Source: Flavobacteriaceae bacterium UBA5950
GTDB taxonomy: Bacteria; Bacteroidota; Bacteroidia; Flavobacteriales; Flavobacteriaceae
Length of the DNA stretch: 40,007 nucleotides
NCBI GenBank assembly: GCA_002430545.1
Contig: DJCM01000007.1
Location: 1-40,007, forward strand
Direction of reading: 5' to 3'
Part shown: positions 32,386-40,007 of the stretch, one piece after another
Layout of the letters: each line of letters opens with the position of its first letter
How positions within the stretch are numbered: the stretch's first letter is position 1
Made by a program: the position numbers and the translations under genes
Notes under the pieces: model-generated
Database searches by the model: none
What the model was told of the DNA's origin: nothing
Seen by the model: the letters and a program-made list of their open reading frames with translations, nothing else

Positions 32386-33999
32386 TTAATTGTTATAACC
32401 CTCATTTTGAGGATATCCTGCACCTAATAAATCTAAAATTCCTTGAGGAATTGGAAGGTTAACCATGTGAGGCTGATAAACTTCAACAGGGTTAACATGA
32501 GCAATGGAATAGTATTCATTTAATAAAGTTGAATTCATATGATCCATTAAATAATCATACAATACCCCTTTACGTTTTAAGCTATACCAGCGTTGCCCTT
32601 CGAAAGCTAACTCTCTTGCCCTTTCTTCAAAAATATTTTCAATTGTGGCGGATGTTGCATTACCAATTCCAGATCGATTCCGTACAACGTTAAGGTATTC
32701 TAGTGCTTTGCCAGCATTTCCTGACTCTAAATGAGCCTCTGCTCCTATCAAATAAGTCTCTGCAAGACGGTAAACCATTACATTTTTAAAATGCATTCGG
32801 TCCGTTGGCTCCACAGAAGAATCATAAAATTTAAGTATTCCGGGGCTTTGTCTTTTGTAATATAAAAAGAAATCATCTCCATCCCTATCATAGAGGTCTA
32901 ATGGTTCACCAATGTTTTTTCCAGGGGGTAAAGTCTTGGGATCATTGTACAAATAATCAAAAATGTAATAGTTTCCAATTCTTTTATCATTTGGGTTTTC
33001 TTTTAATAAATCTGCAGCATAAGGATTAAGGCTTATAAAACCAAAACCATCACCACCATTTTCAGTAGATTGTTTCATACCCGGTTCAGCGGAATAATGC
33101 GCGATAGCCTGCCAACTCATCTGGTGCCATGCACCGCCACCTATTGCACTCTTTTCAAAGTTTATGGCAAAAAGAGTTTCATCATGTATTAATTCACCTG
33201 AAAACACTTCTTCAGATGAAACTAATGAATATGGTCCTTCATTGATAATTTCGTCAACAATTTCTGCAGCAAGTGAATAATTTTCATCCCACATTTCTAC
33301 TTTACCTCTTAAATGATCAACAGCTCCTTTGTTCCAGCGTCCAAAATCTGAGGACACATATGGTAAATTTTCACTAGCAAATTGTAAATCCTCTCGTATT
33401 AATTTGAAAATATCTTCCTTAGAGGAGGCAGTTGAAGGACGATCAAAAGCTGTTTCAGGGTTTGTTGGTTCAGTTTTGAGATATATGTTTTTAAAAAGTC
33501 GGTATAATGTGAAATACGAACGTGCTCTAAAAACTTTAGCTTCAGCAACATTTTTCATTAATTTTTCACTGTTATCCCCTTTTTCTATAAGTTCATCTCC
33601 ACCTTGAATAATGGAATTAGTAATATCAATTAATCTGTAGTTATGAGCCCAGAAATATCCATAGGCAGCCTCAGTCCCATAATCTCCATCCAAACCACAA
33701 CCCCAAAAACAATTACTGAATAATGAAATTTCTCCATCGAAACCAGCAGCTACATCACTTTTTGCTTGAAGAATTAATGGAATAGCTCCATTTAACCAGT
33801 CGCGTTGATATGGTTCTCTATTCAATGAATATAATCCAACAACAGCGTTAGCTATTCCATCTGAACTAGAATATAAAAAATCTACCGAATTATTAGATAA
33901 TAATTCATCTTTGAGAAAGTCATCCTGATAGCATGAGCTGACAAAAAACAATGAGAATGTCAAAAATAAAAGTCGCATTTGTAAATTAATTTTTTTCAT
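32386..33999 (-). CDS. SusD/RagB-family outer-membrane nutrient-binding lipoprotein
   Basis: This 537-residue lipoprotein has a lipobox ending at Cys23 (FFVSSC). It shows the SusD layout: N-terminal TPR-like helices (about residues 40-300, including AEAKVFRARSYFTLYRLFKN) and a C-terminal substrate lid region with the family motif YRLAETYLIGAEAHLESG, then LNVVRNRSG and ERARELAFEGQRW. SusD proteins cap the SusC channel and deliver oligosaccharides. The gene starts 1 nt after the susC stop codon, so the pair is tightly coupled. Laminarin oligomers are inferred as ligand from the neighbouring enzymes. Confidence 0.96.
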   Translation of the reverse strand: MKKINLQMRLLFLTFSLFFVSSCYQDDFLKDELLSNNSVDFLYSSSDGIANAVVGLYSLNREPYQRDWLNGAIPLILQAKSDVAAGFDGEISLFSNCFWGCGLDGDYGTEAAYGYFWAHNYRLIDITNSIIQGGDELIEKGDNSEKLMKNVAEAKVFRARSYFTLYRLFKNIYLKTEPTNPETAFDRPSTASSKEDIFKLIREDLQFASENLPYVSSDFGRWNKGAVDHLRGKVEMWDENYSLAAEIVDEIINEGPYSLVSSEEVFSGELIHDETLFAINFEKSAIGGGAWHQMSWQAIAHYSAEPGMKQSTENGGDGFGFISLNPYAADLLKENPNDKRIGNYYIFDYLYNDPKTLPPGKNIGEPLDLYDRDGDDFFLYYKRQSPGILKFYDSSVEPTDRMHFKNVMVYRLAETYLIGAEAHLESGNAGKALEYLNVVRNRSGIGNATSATIENIFEERARELAFEGQRWYSLKRKGVLYDYLMDHMNSTLLNEYYSIAHVNPVEVYQPHMVNLPIPQGILDLLGAGYPQNEGYNN

Positions 34000-34000
34000 T

Positions 34001-36982
34001 TTAGAAAGTTAAATTTAATCCAACAGTCAGGTTAAGGGTTTCTGGAAATACTCCTTGCCGTAAGTCTTGTTCCGGAGAATATGAAAGAAAATCTGTGATT
34101 GTAAAAAGATTTGTTCCTGTAAAATAAAGCCGCCCCTTAGTAGTATTCAATAATTTATTCAATTTATTACCAAAGTTGTAGCCTAGTGTTAGTGTTCGTA
34201 ACCTTATGTAGGAAGCATCTTGCGCAGCAAATGAATTTAAATGCTCAAGCCAAACAGCAGTTGCATTGGCTTTTGGCCAATTAGTCGAGGGATTAGCGTC
34301 AGTATAGTAAGGCACTATAGGGCCATTTATTGAAGACTTCCAAAATTCTCCGTTAGCCAATACCGAATTAATTCGTGTAACACCTTGAACACTATACCAG
34401 TCCATAAATAAATCAAAGTTTTTATAACTTAAAGTTGTATTAAATGAGCCGTACCAGTCAGGATCTGTATTAATAAAAATATTGTCGTTAATATCTATCA
34501 CACCATCCCCATTTTGGTCAATAACACGAATGTAGCCAGGCTTAGACCCTAACTCTGGAATTACTGGACTACCATCAAGAAAATCAGATTCTTGATAGAT
34601 TCCTGCATATTCAGGCAACCATAAGTTATTTATCGATTGACCAATTGAAAGTCGTCTACCAGATGAATCAACAATATCAATAAAGTATGTTTCCCCTGTA
34701 TCAGGGTCAACTTGTGTTTCACCAGTTAATGCAACAATTTCATTTTGGTTTGTTGACCAATTAAGTCCTAAATCAAATGAAAAGTCTTTGGATTGAATCA
34801 AGGACCCATTTAATGAAAATTCAACACCTGTATTTTGTAATTCTCCTACATTAAACCTTGTCACGCTATAACCTGAGGAGGGATTAAGCTGTCTATCCAA
34901 TAATAAATCCGTAGTATTAGTTTTATAATACTCAAATGTTCCCCTAACTCTATTTGTAAAAAATCCAAAATCTATTCCAGCATTTAATGTTGTTGTAGAT
35001 TCCCATTTTAATTCAGGATTTCTCAATCGTGAAGATGCTGACGAGCCGCTAACAGTAGATATTCCGAAAATATATGGATTGTATTCTGCAACACCCAAAG
35101 ACTCGAGAGAATTTATACCTTGATTTCCAGTAACCCCGTAACTCAGGCGTAACTTGAGCTGGTCAACAATATCAGATGAAATATCCTCTTCAGCTTTATA
35201 GGCTACAGATACTGCAGGGAAATAGCCCCATTTATTGTTTTCGGCAAAAACTGATGCACCATCAGCTCGAGTAGTTGCTTCTAACAAATACTTGTCTAAA
35301 AAAGAATATCTAACTCGTCCCATAAATGATAAAGATCTTCTACGCCAAACATATCTATTATTGTTAAGAAGTTCTGAAGCGAGACCATTGTAAGTTAAGG
35401 CATCATTTACAAAATCCGATTTATCCAACTGATTGTACTTGAAATTTTGCTCATCGTATGCATGTACTCCGGTAAAATCTAAATTATGTGTATCGTTGTT
35501 TATAATATTATAATTTAAGATATGTTCCACCAGAAGTTGTTTATACTGAGTATCTATGAGAACCCCTATACCATTATTGCCCTCGTCTCCCGCTGAATGT
35601 AATGAAGATCGATATGTACCTTGATCAGTATTTCGGTTTCTAAAAAAAGTTTTTAAAGAATAGGTGATATTAGAAGAAAGCTTATAATCAAATCGCAAGC
35701 TTAAATCTGTTAAATTTGTTTCTGTCTCATCAACTGACTCTCTCTGGTCCCATAATGGATTAACTGCATTAGAATTTTCTTCCCCAAAGTAATATTTTAC
35801 TAGGTTTCCATTATCATCAAAAGGCTTGGCGATTGGACTTAAACTTGACAGAAATAACCCTCCCGTCTCACGATTTTGGTTAGCATGTTGAATATTAATT
35901 ATTGCATCCATACTTAATTTATCAGTAATTTTTTGAGTTAAATTCAATTTGTATTGCAACCTATCAAATCCAGAATTAGGTATAATACCATCTTGTGTAA
36001 AATAATTCAAACTTGAGTAAACCGATGTTTTTTCAGTTCCAGAGGAATAGCTTAATGCATGGTTTGTTAGAAGTGCGTCTTGAAGTGCAAGATTTTCCCA
36101 ATCAACAAAATTTCCATTTCTAATTAGATCGAGCTCAAAATCCTGCCATACAAAACGTAAAGGGGGTGAGTCAATCGCTAAACGAGCACGCCATGCATCC
36201 ATTCTATAATTATAAAAACCTGGCGCATCATACATATCAAAGTTTTTGGTCAGTATCTGGGTTGTTACATAAGCTGAATAATTGAATGATGTATATCCCT
36301 TATTTGCTTTTTTGGTTGTAACTAAAATAACTCCGTTTGACGCACGTGACCCATAGATAGCAGTAGAAGCAGCATCCTTTAAAATTTCGACACTAGAAAT
36401 ATCATTAGGAGAAATATCATTAAGATTATCGTAAGGTAGGCCATCAACAATTATTAGTGGGTTATTTCCTCCATCCACTGAAACATTACCCCTGATAATA
36501 ATATTTGAGTAACCTCCAGGACGAGCATCGCCTAAATTAACTTGGACCCCCGCAGCTCTACCGCGCAATAACTCAGTAACATTTGTAGTTGGGGTTTGTG
36601 CTGCTTTGTCAACTTCAATAGTTGATACTGATCCTACAAGATTGCTCCTTTTTTGTGTTCCATAACCAACAACTACTACCTCGTCTAGCTTATTACTTGG
36701 TTCGAGAAAAATATTTAAATCTGTATTATTATCTACAACTTGGGATTGAGTCTTAAAACCAACATAGGAAATTAATAAAGTTTCTCCTAAACCAACAACG
36801 ATATTGAAGTTTCCGTCAAAATCGGTTGTTGTACCATTGGAAGATCCTTCAACAAGAATCGTAGCACCAGGTAATACTTGGCCAGTGTTGGCATCTATTA
36901 CAGAACCAGACACATTGATGACTTGTGCGAATGTGGTAACACTACAACACAATGATATGATGTAAGTAAAAATTTTGAGCAT
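34001..36982 (-). CDS. SusC/RagA-family TonB-dependent outer-membrane transporter
   Basis: This 993-residue TonB-dependent receptor imports oligosaccharides through the outer membrane with SusD. After a signal peptide (cleavage near TTFAQ) comes a carboxypeptidase-like domain (about residues 23-95, VSGSVIDANTGQVLPGATI), a TonB-box region with the conserved LDEVVVVGYGTQKRSNLVGS, a plug domain (about 105-225, with IIIRGN and IYGSRASNGVILVTTKK), and a C-terminal beta-barrel ending in NLTVGLNLTF. It is full length. A 208-bp gap separates it from the regulator and holds an inverted repeat at 37067-37096 likely involved in control. Confidence 0.97.
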   Translation of the reverse strand: MLKIFTYIISLCCSVTTFAQVINVSGSVIDANTGQVLPGATILVEGSSNGTTTDFDGNFNIVVGLGETLLISYVGFKTQSQVVDNNTDLNIFLEPSNKLDEVVVVGYGTQKRSNLVGSVSTIEVDKAAQTPTTNVTELLRGRAAGVQVNLGDARPGGYSNIIIRGNVSVDGGNNPLIIVDGLPYDNLNDISPNDISSVEILKDAASTAIYGSRASNGVILVTTKKANKGYTSFNYSAYVTTQILTKNFDMYDAPGFYNYRMDAWRARLAIDSPPLRFVWQDFELDLIRNGNFVDWENLALQDALLTNHALSYSSGTEKTSVYSSLNYFTQDGIIPNSGFDRLQYKLNLTQKITDKLSMDAIINIQHANQNRETGGLFLSSLSPIAKPFDDNGNLVKYYFGEENSNAVNPLWDQRESVDETETNLTDLSLRFDYKLSSNITYSLKTFFRNRNTDQGTYRSSLHSAGDEGNNGIGVLIDTQYKQLLVEHILNYNIINNDTHNLDFTGVHAYDEQNFKYNQLDKSDFVNDALTYNGLASELLNNNRYVWRRRSLSFMGRVRYSFLDKYLLEATTRADGASVFAENNKWGYFPAVSVAYKAEEDISSDIVDQLKLRLSYGVTGNQGINSLESLGVAEYNPYIFGISTVSGSSASSRLRNPELKWESTTTLNAGIDFGFFTNRVRGTFEYYKTNTTDLLLDRQLNPSSGYSVTRFNVGELQNTGVEFSLNGSLIQSKDFSFDLGLNWSTNQNEIVALTGETQVDPDTGETYFIDIVDSSGRRLSIGQSINNLWLPEYAGIYQESDFLDGSPVIPELGSKPGYIRVIDQNGDGVIDINDNIFINTDPDWYGSFNTTLSYKNFDLFMDWYSVQGVTRINSVLANGEFWKSSINGPIVPYYTDANPSTNWPKANATAVWLEHLNSFAAQDASYIRLRTLTLGYNFGNKLNKLLNTTKGRLYFTGTNLFTITDFLSYSPEQDLRQGVFPETLNLTVGLNLTF

Positions 36983-37066
36983 GTTAATTAATTGCTATGA
37001 TTGAAGGCACAATGTAAAAAGAATTCATTAATATATAGTTAATTTTACGTACTACATTTTATATAC

Positions 37067-37096
37067 TTGACAATTCTGCGAATCTTAAATTGTCAA
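37067..37096. promoter_or_regulatory. Inverted repeat TTGACAATT-N12-AATTGTCAA upstream of susC (putative operator)
   Basis: Two perfect 9-bp arms (37067-37075 and 37088-37096) flank a 12-bp spacer in the only sizeable non-coding gap of the PUL. The outer arm edge is about 85 bp upstream of the susC ATG. Half-site centres are 21 bp, two helical turns, apart, which suits a dimeric helix-turn-helix protein such as the adjacent LuxR-type regulator. A degenerate -7-like TACATTGT lies nearer the ATG. I see no TAnnTTTG match, so the promoter may be activator-dependent. Confidence 0.6.
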
Positions 37097-37190
37097 ATTT
37101 GTATTTTAACCTGTAAATTATCATTAAGTTCTTTTGTTAAAGTATAACTTGTATAGGAATTGTAAAGGAAATTTCAGTATCGATATTTAC

Positions 37191-39986
37191 CTATACAGAA
37201 AGAATATAGCCAATAAGATTTGTTCCATGGTCAAGATTCATTCTTTTTCGCAATCTGTATCGCTTGATTTCTACACTTTTTGGAGAAATATTCAGAAGGG
37301 AGGCAATCTCCTTAGACGATAAATTTAAACGCAAATAGGCGCATAAGCGTAGATCGTTGGGAGTGATTTTGGGGTGAATTTCCTTGATTTTCTTTAGAAA
37401 ATCTTGATCGGCATTATTGAAGGCCTCTTCAAAAAAGTGCCAGTCGTCACCGTTACTGATATTTTGATCAATGTTTCGAACAACTCTCTTCAGTTCAGAA
37501 ACATCAGTGACTTTTATCAATTGGTCTTTGATTGACCCAAGTAAAGTATTCTTTTTAATCATGCTCATGGTAGAGATGGCAAGCTCCCGGTTCTTATTCT
37601 CTATCCGCTGATTTAATTTATCGTTTTTTGCTTCAATTAGTGCCTTGGTATTTGATAACTCTTTCAATGCCAACTCTTTTTTGGTCTCTTCTAAATATTT
37701 TATTTGCTGTCTTCTGTAATATCTTGTGTATAAATTATTTATCAAAAGTGATACGAACATAAGAATGACAACATAAAGGGCAACTGCCCAATAGGAGATA
37801 TACCATGGATATGATATGGCAAAAGAATACTCTACAACTTCCCCAATTGGTTGTTGTCCACTTCTTGAACGAACATAAAAAGTATAATTGCCAAAATCTA
37901 AGTTCTTAAATTCTGCAAAAGAAAGATCACTCCAAGGCAACCAATCCGTGTGATAACCTTCCATGTACCACTGATACTGAATGCTATTTAGTGTGCTGTA
38001 ATACGGTACACTAAATTCAAATCGCAAATTATTCATTTCTGGGGCTAACTTGGACGTTTGAAATAGAGAAAGTGAAATCTCTTTTTGATTTAAATTATAC
38101 GCTGTAATGCGGGAAAAAAATAAGAGGGATTTAGGGATAACATATTGGCTGAGGGATAAGGTCAAAAAACCATTCATCGTCCCGAGTACAAATGAGCCAT
38201 TGTTTAAATCTCCAACATTTTCAAACCCTAAGTTTGTTTTACGAAAATCACTGTGCAATGGAATTTTTTGTACACTAAAAGAGGAATCAAATATATTTTT
38301 TTCAATTAGTACGATGTTTTTTTCGAAAAACGTCCAAATTCGATTTTGTTGGTCAACAATCATCTTGCCCGTCAAATATGAATCATTTTTAAACATTTCG
38401 GATGAGATGGGGAGGGGTAAAAAATCTTCGGCTTGTGTGTCGTATATAAACATCCCGTCTGGGCTAAGGTAATACACTTCATCATTCAATTTTTCTAAGC
38501 TTGCATGTCGACCTCTTTGAATAGCAAGTGTCCTTACGTTTTTGGCAATTGTTAGGTTTTTAGAAAGCGTTAAATGATATACTCCTTTATACTCATGGCT
38601 AATCAAAACTTCCTGTTCGTTAATCGTTTCAAGGTGGCGTGAAGAAATATCAAAACCTGAGATTTTAAACGCATACTTCCAAACACCATTGACTCGATTC
38701 AGTACGTGGATCCCATCATATGACCCAACAATTATGGTGTTTCGGTCAATACTTCTGTGTGTCCAAGCCCCGATATATGACCCCACTCGAATCGCTGACT
38801 CTCCATTTACGATAAATGATCCGCGATCATGACCAACAAATAAAACCCCATTCACGATTTCTAAATTCCAGTTCTGGCCAGACAATCCACTCACGGAAGA
38901 AAACTCTGATTCTGCACGATTGAGTGGTCGGAAAAACAGCCCCCGATTGGTAGCGATATACAGTTTATTTTGATAGCGTATCGAGGCATAAACTGTTCCT
39001 AATTGGCCTTTTGAATCGTTATAGACTTCAAAGGGAGAGTTTGTTAGTACACAATTAATTCCATTGTCTAGGCCTAGCCAAAGATTAAAATCTTTGTCCT
39101 CATAAATCGAAAGAACGGTATTGTTTAAAAGCCCTTTTTCAAAATTGAAGTGTTTACTTTCTCTACCGTCTTCAGAAACAATATATAACCCATTGGTCAC
39201 CGTTCCGATCATATAATTTCCATTGGTTGATTGGAGACCGCTATACACCAACTCGGATTGAAGTATAGGTTTCAATACTGCCCAAGGGCGCAAAGCCTTA
39301 TTTCGATAGGTGTAAAATCCTTTAGAAGAGGTGAGAACTCGTAGTCCATCGGAAAGGGGAAATAGTTCGATGACCTCTACATCCTGAAATTCTGACTTGC
39401 CAAACAAATAAATTATTCCAGTAGAACTGTATTGATAAATCCCATCTCCTTCTAGCTGAAAATACAATCGCTCAGCAACAACGAAAGATTTTAAAATGGG
39501 CTTCTCAGGTTGTATCGATTTGATTTCTTTGGTAGTCCGATTAAACAGTAGGATTCTGTTTAGGGATTGAAAGACAAGGTTATCTTCAATCTTATAGATA
39601 TTCCAAAATTGTTCATCTTCAATAATCTCAACGCTGTACTCTTCTACTAGGGATTGGTAAGTGAGTTCCCCACTTGGTTGTTTGGTCCAATACCCAAAAT
39701 CCATGTAACTTCCAGAGTATAAAATATCATCAAAATAGGCCACCGAGCGAACAATTGAATTTGTTGGATATAACTTCCATCGTTCAGCATCAAATGATAA
39801 AACCCCTTCGTTGTTGGCAATATAAATTTGGTTGTTAGATCCTTGGGTAAGCATCCAATTTTGGTTGCCTGCGGCATACTCCTCCATTGGGAAGCTTTGT
39901 ATAGGAGGTAATGATTGGGTGTATAGTATAAAAATTCCTCCTAATATATTTATTATCAGGTAATTAATATATTTTATTTGACACAC
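37191..39986 (-). CDS. Membrane-tethered PUL regulator: beta-propeller/Y_Y_Y sensor with LuxR-type HTH
   Basis: This 931-residue one-component regulator has, in order, a signal/anchor segment (about residues 1-25), a periplasmic region of beta-propeller repeats like those of PUL sensors (about 35-640, e.g. IYEDKDFNLWLGLDNGINCV), a Y_Y_Y domain (about 660-730), a single membrane helix (about 735-755), a cytoplasmic coiled coil (about 765-810) and a C-terminal LuxR-type HTH (SSKEIASLLNISPKSVEIKR). It has no histidine kinase or receiver domain, so it is not a hybrid two-component system. It probably senses beta-glucan oligomers and controls the susC operon. The start is GTG 39986, because an in-frame stop lies just upstream. 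Confidence 0.9.
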   Translation of the reverse strand: MCQIKYINYLIINILGGIFILYTQSLPPIQSFPMEEYAAGNQNWMLTQGSNNQIYIANNEGVLSFDAERWKLYPTNSIVRSVAYFDDILYSGSYMDFGYWTKQPSGELTYQSLVEEYSVEIIEDEQFWNIYKIEDNLVFQSLNRILLFNRTTKEIKSIQPEKPILKSFVVAERLYFQLEGDGIYQYSSTGIIYLFGKSEFQDVEVIELFPLSDGLRVLTSSKGFYTYRNKALRPWAVLKPILQSELVYSGLQSTNGNYMIGTVTNGLYIVSEDGRESKHFNFEKGLLNNTVLSIYEDKDFNLWLGLDNGINCVLTNSPFEVYNDSKGQLGTVYASIRYQNKLYIATNRGLFFRPLNRAESEFSSVSGLSGQNWNLEIVNGVLFVGHDRGSFIVNGESAIRVGSYIGAWTHRSIDRNTIIVGSYDGIHVLNRVNGVWKYAFKISGFDISSRHLETINEQEVLISHEYKGVYHLTLSKNLTIAKNVRTLAIQRGRHASLEKLNDEVYYLSPDGMFIYDTQAEDFLPLPISSEMFKNDSYLTGKMIVDQQNRIWTFFEKNIVLIEKNIFDSSFSVQKIPLHSDFRKTNLGFENVGDLNNGSFVLGTMNGFLTLSLSQYVIPKSLLFFSRITAYNLNQKEISLSLFQTSKLAPEMNNLRFEFSVPYYSTLNSIQYQWYMEGYHTDWLPWSDLSFAEFKNLDFGNYTFYVRSRSGQQPIGEVVEYSFAISYPWYISYWAVALYVVILMFVSLLINNLYTRYYRRQQIKYLEETKKELALKELSNTKALIEAKNDKLNQRIENKNRELAISTMSMIKKNTLLGSIKDQLIKVTDVSELKRVVRNIDQNISNGDDWHFFEEAFNNADQDFLKKIKEIHPKITPNDLRLCAYLRLNLSSKEIASLLNISPKSVEIKRYRLRKRMNLDHGTNLIGYILSV

Positions 39987-40007
39987 TAGTATAGGATTAG
40001 GTTGTCA

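Noticed and set aside
37191..39986. Regulator as a hybrid two-component system
   Set aside because: After the membrane helix only a coiled coil and a LuxR-type HTH are seen; no histidine-kinase H-box, ATPase motifs or receiver domain are present.
1..40007. CRISPR arrays, insertion sequences, prophage or toxin-antitoxin modules
   Set aside because: No regularly spaced long repeats, transposase, integrase, phage structural or toxin-like genes were found on either strand.

Overview
The window is a piece of a Bacteroidota chromosome, most likely from a marine Flavobacteriaceae relative. The evidence is the SusC/SusD pair, many lipoproteins ending in S-C or T-S-C lipoboxes, the absence of Shine-Dalgarno sites, several TAnnTTTG -7 promoter elements (the Bacteroidota sigma-A consensus) close to start codons, and flavobacterial gene families such as DUF4286 and the long L25/Ctc. 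The genus cannot be named from the sequence alone. I found no phage, insertion sequence, CRISPR array or rRNA.

Region 1 (1-8.1 kb, mostly + strand) is housekeeping. A tRNA-Leu running off the left edge is divergent from prs-rplY. After a terminator come pth-ribF, then serS-DUF4286-rsmA-mgtE and a 2-hydroxyacid dehydrogenase. Genes are tightly packed with 4-14 nt overlaps. Region 2 (8.1-20.3 kb) has mixed strands: an orphan LMW-PTP/ArsC, an aspartate kinase with a GNAT acetyltransferase, mfd, an ACT-domain protein, a broken yraN, a short-form metG, a histone-deacetylase-like hydrolase, a Zn-ribbon protein, a CBS protein, an SDR epimerase-like protein, a small lipoprotein and a frameshifted small ORF. 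Convergent neighbours repeatedly overlap at their 3' ends, so the genome is compact.

Region 3 (20.3-40.0 kb, all - strand) is one polysaccharide utilisation locus (PUL). In transcription order it holds a membrane-tethered Y_Y_Y/LuxR-type regulator, SusC, SusD, a surface glycan-binding lipoprotein, a PKD-GH16 laminarinase lipoprotein, a sugar-porter MFS, a cytoplasmic clan GH-Q beta-1,3-glucan phosphorylase (GH149 or GH161 type), GH17, GH30 and a GPH-type MFS. The enzyme set fits laminarin (beta-1,3-glucan with beta-1,6 branches). In the inferred scheme GH16 cuts the polymer at the surface, SusCD and the binding protein capture and import oligomers, GH30 removes beta-1,6 branches and GH17 trims the beta-1,3 chain. 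The two MFS carriers then bring glucose and/or oligomers into the cytoplasm, where the phosphorylase makes glucose-1-phosphate.

The PUL type is known. The features most worth a second look are: the GH16 gene has a complete lipoprotein signal peptide but no ATG/GTG/TTG start; a perfect 15-bp hairpin lies exactly at that junction; a perfect 9-bp inverted repeat lies upstream of susC; yraN carries two lesions; there is a frameshifted small ORF; a 10-bp phased tandem repeat lies upstream of the Zn-ribbon gene; and MetG ends before its usual C-terminal tRNA-binding domain. I did not find a convincing wholly new multi-gene system.
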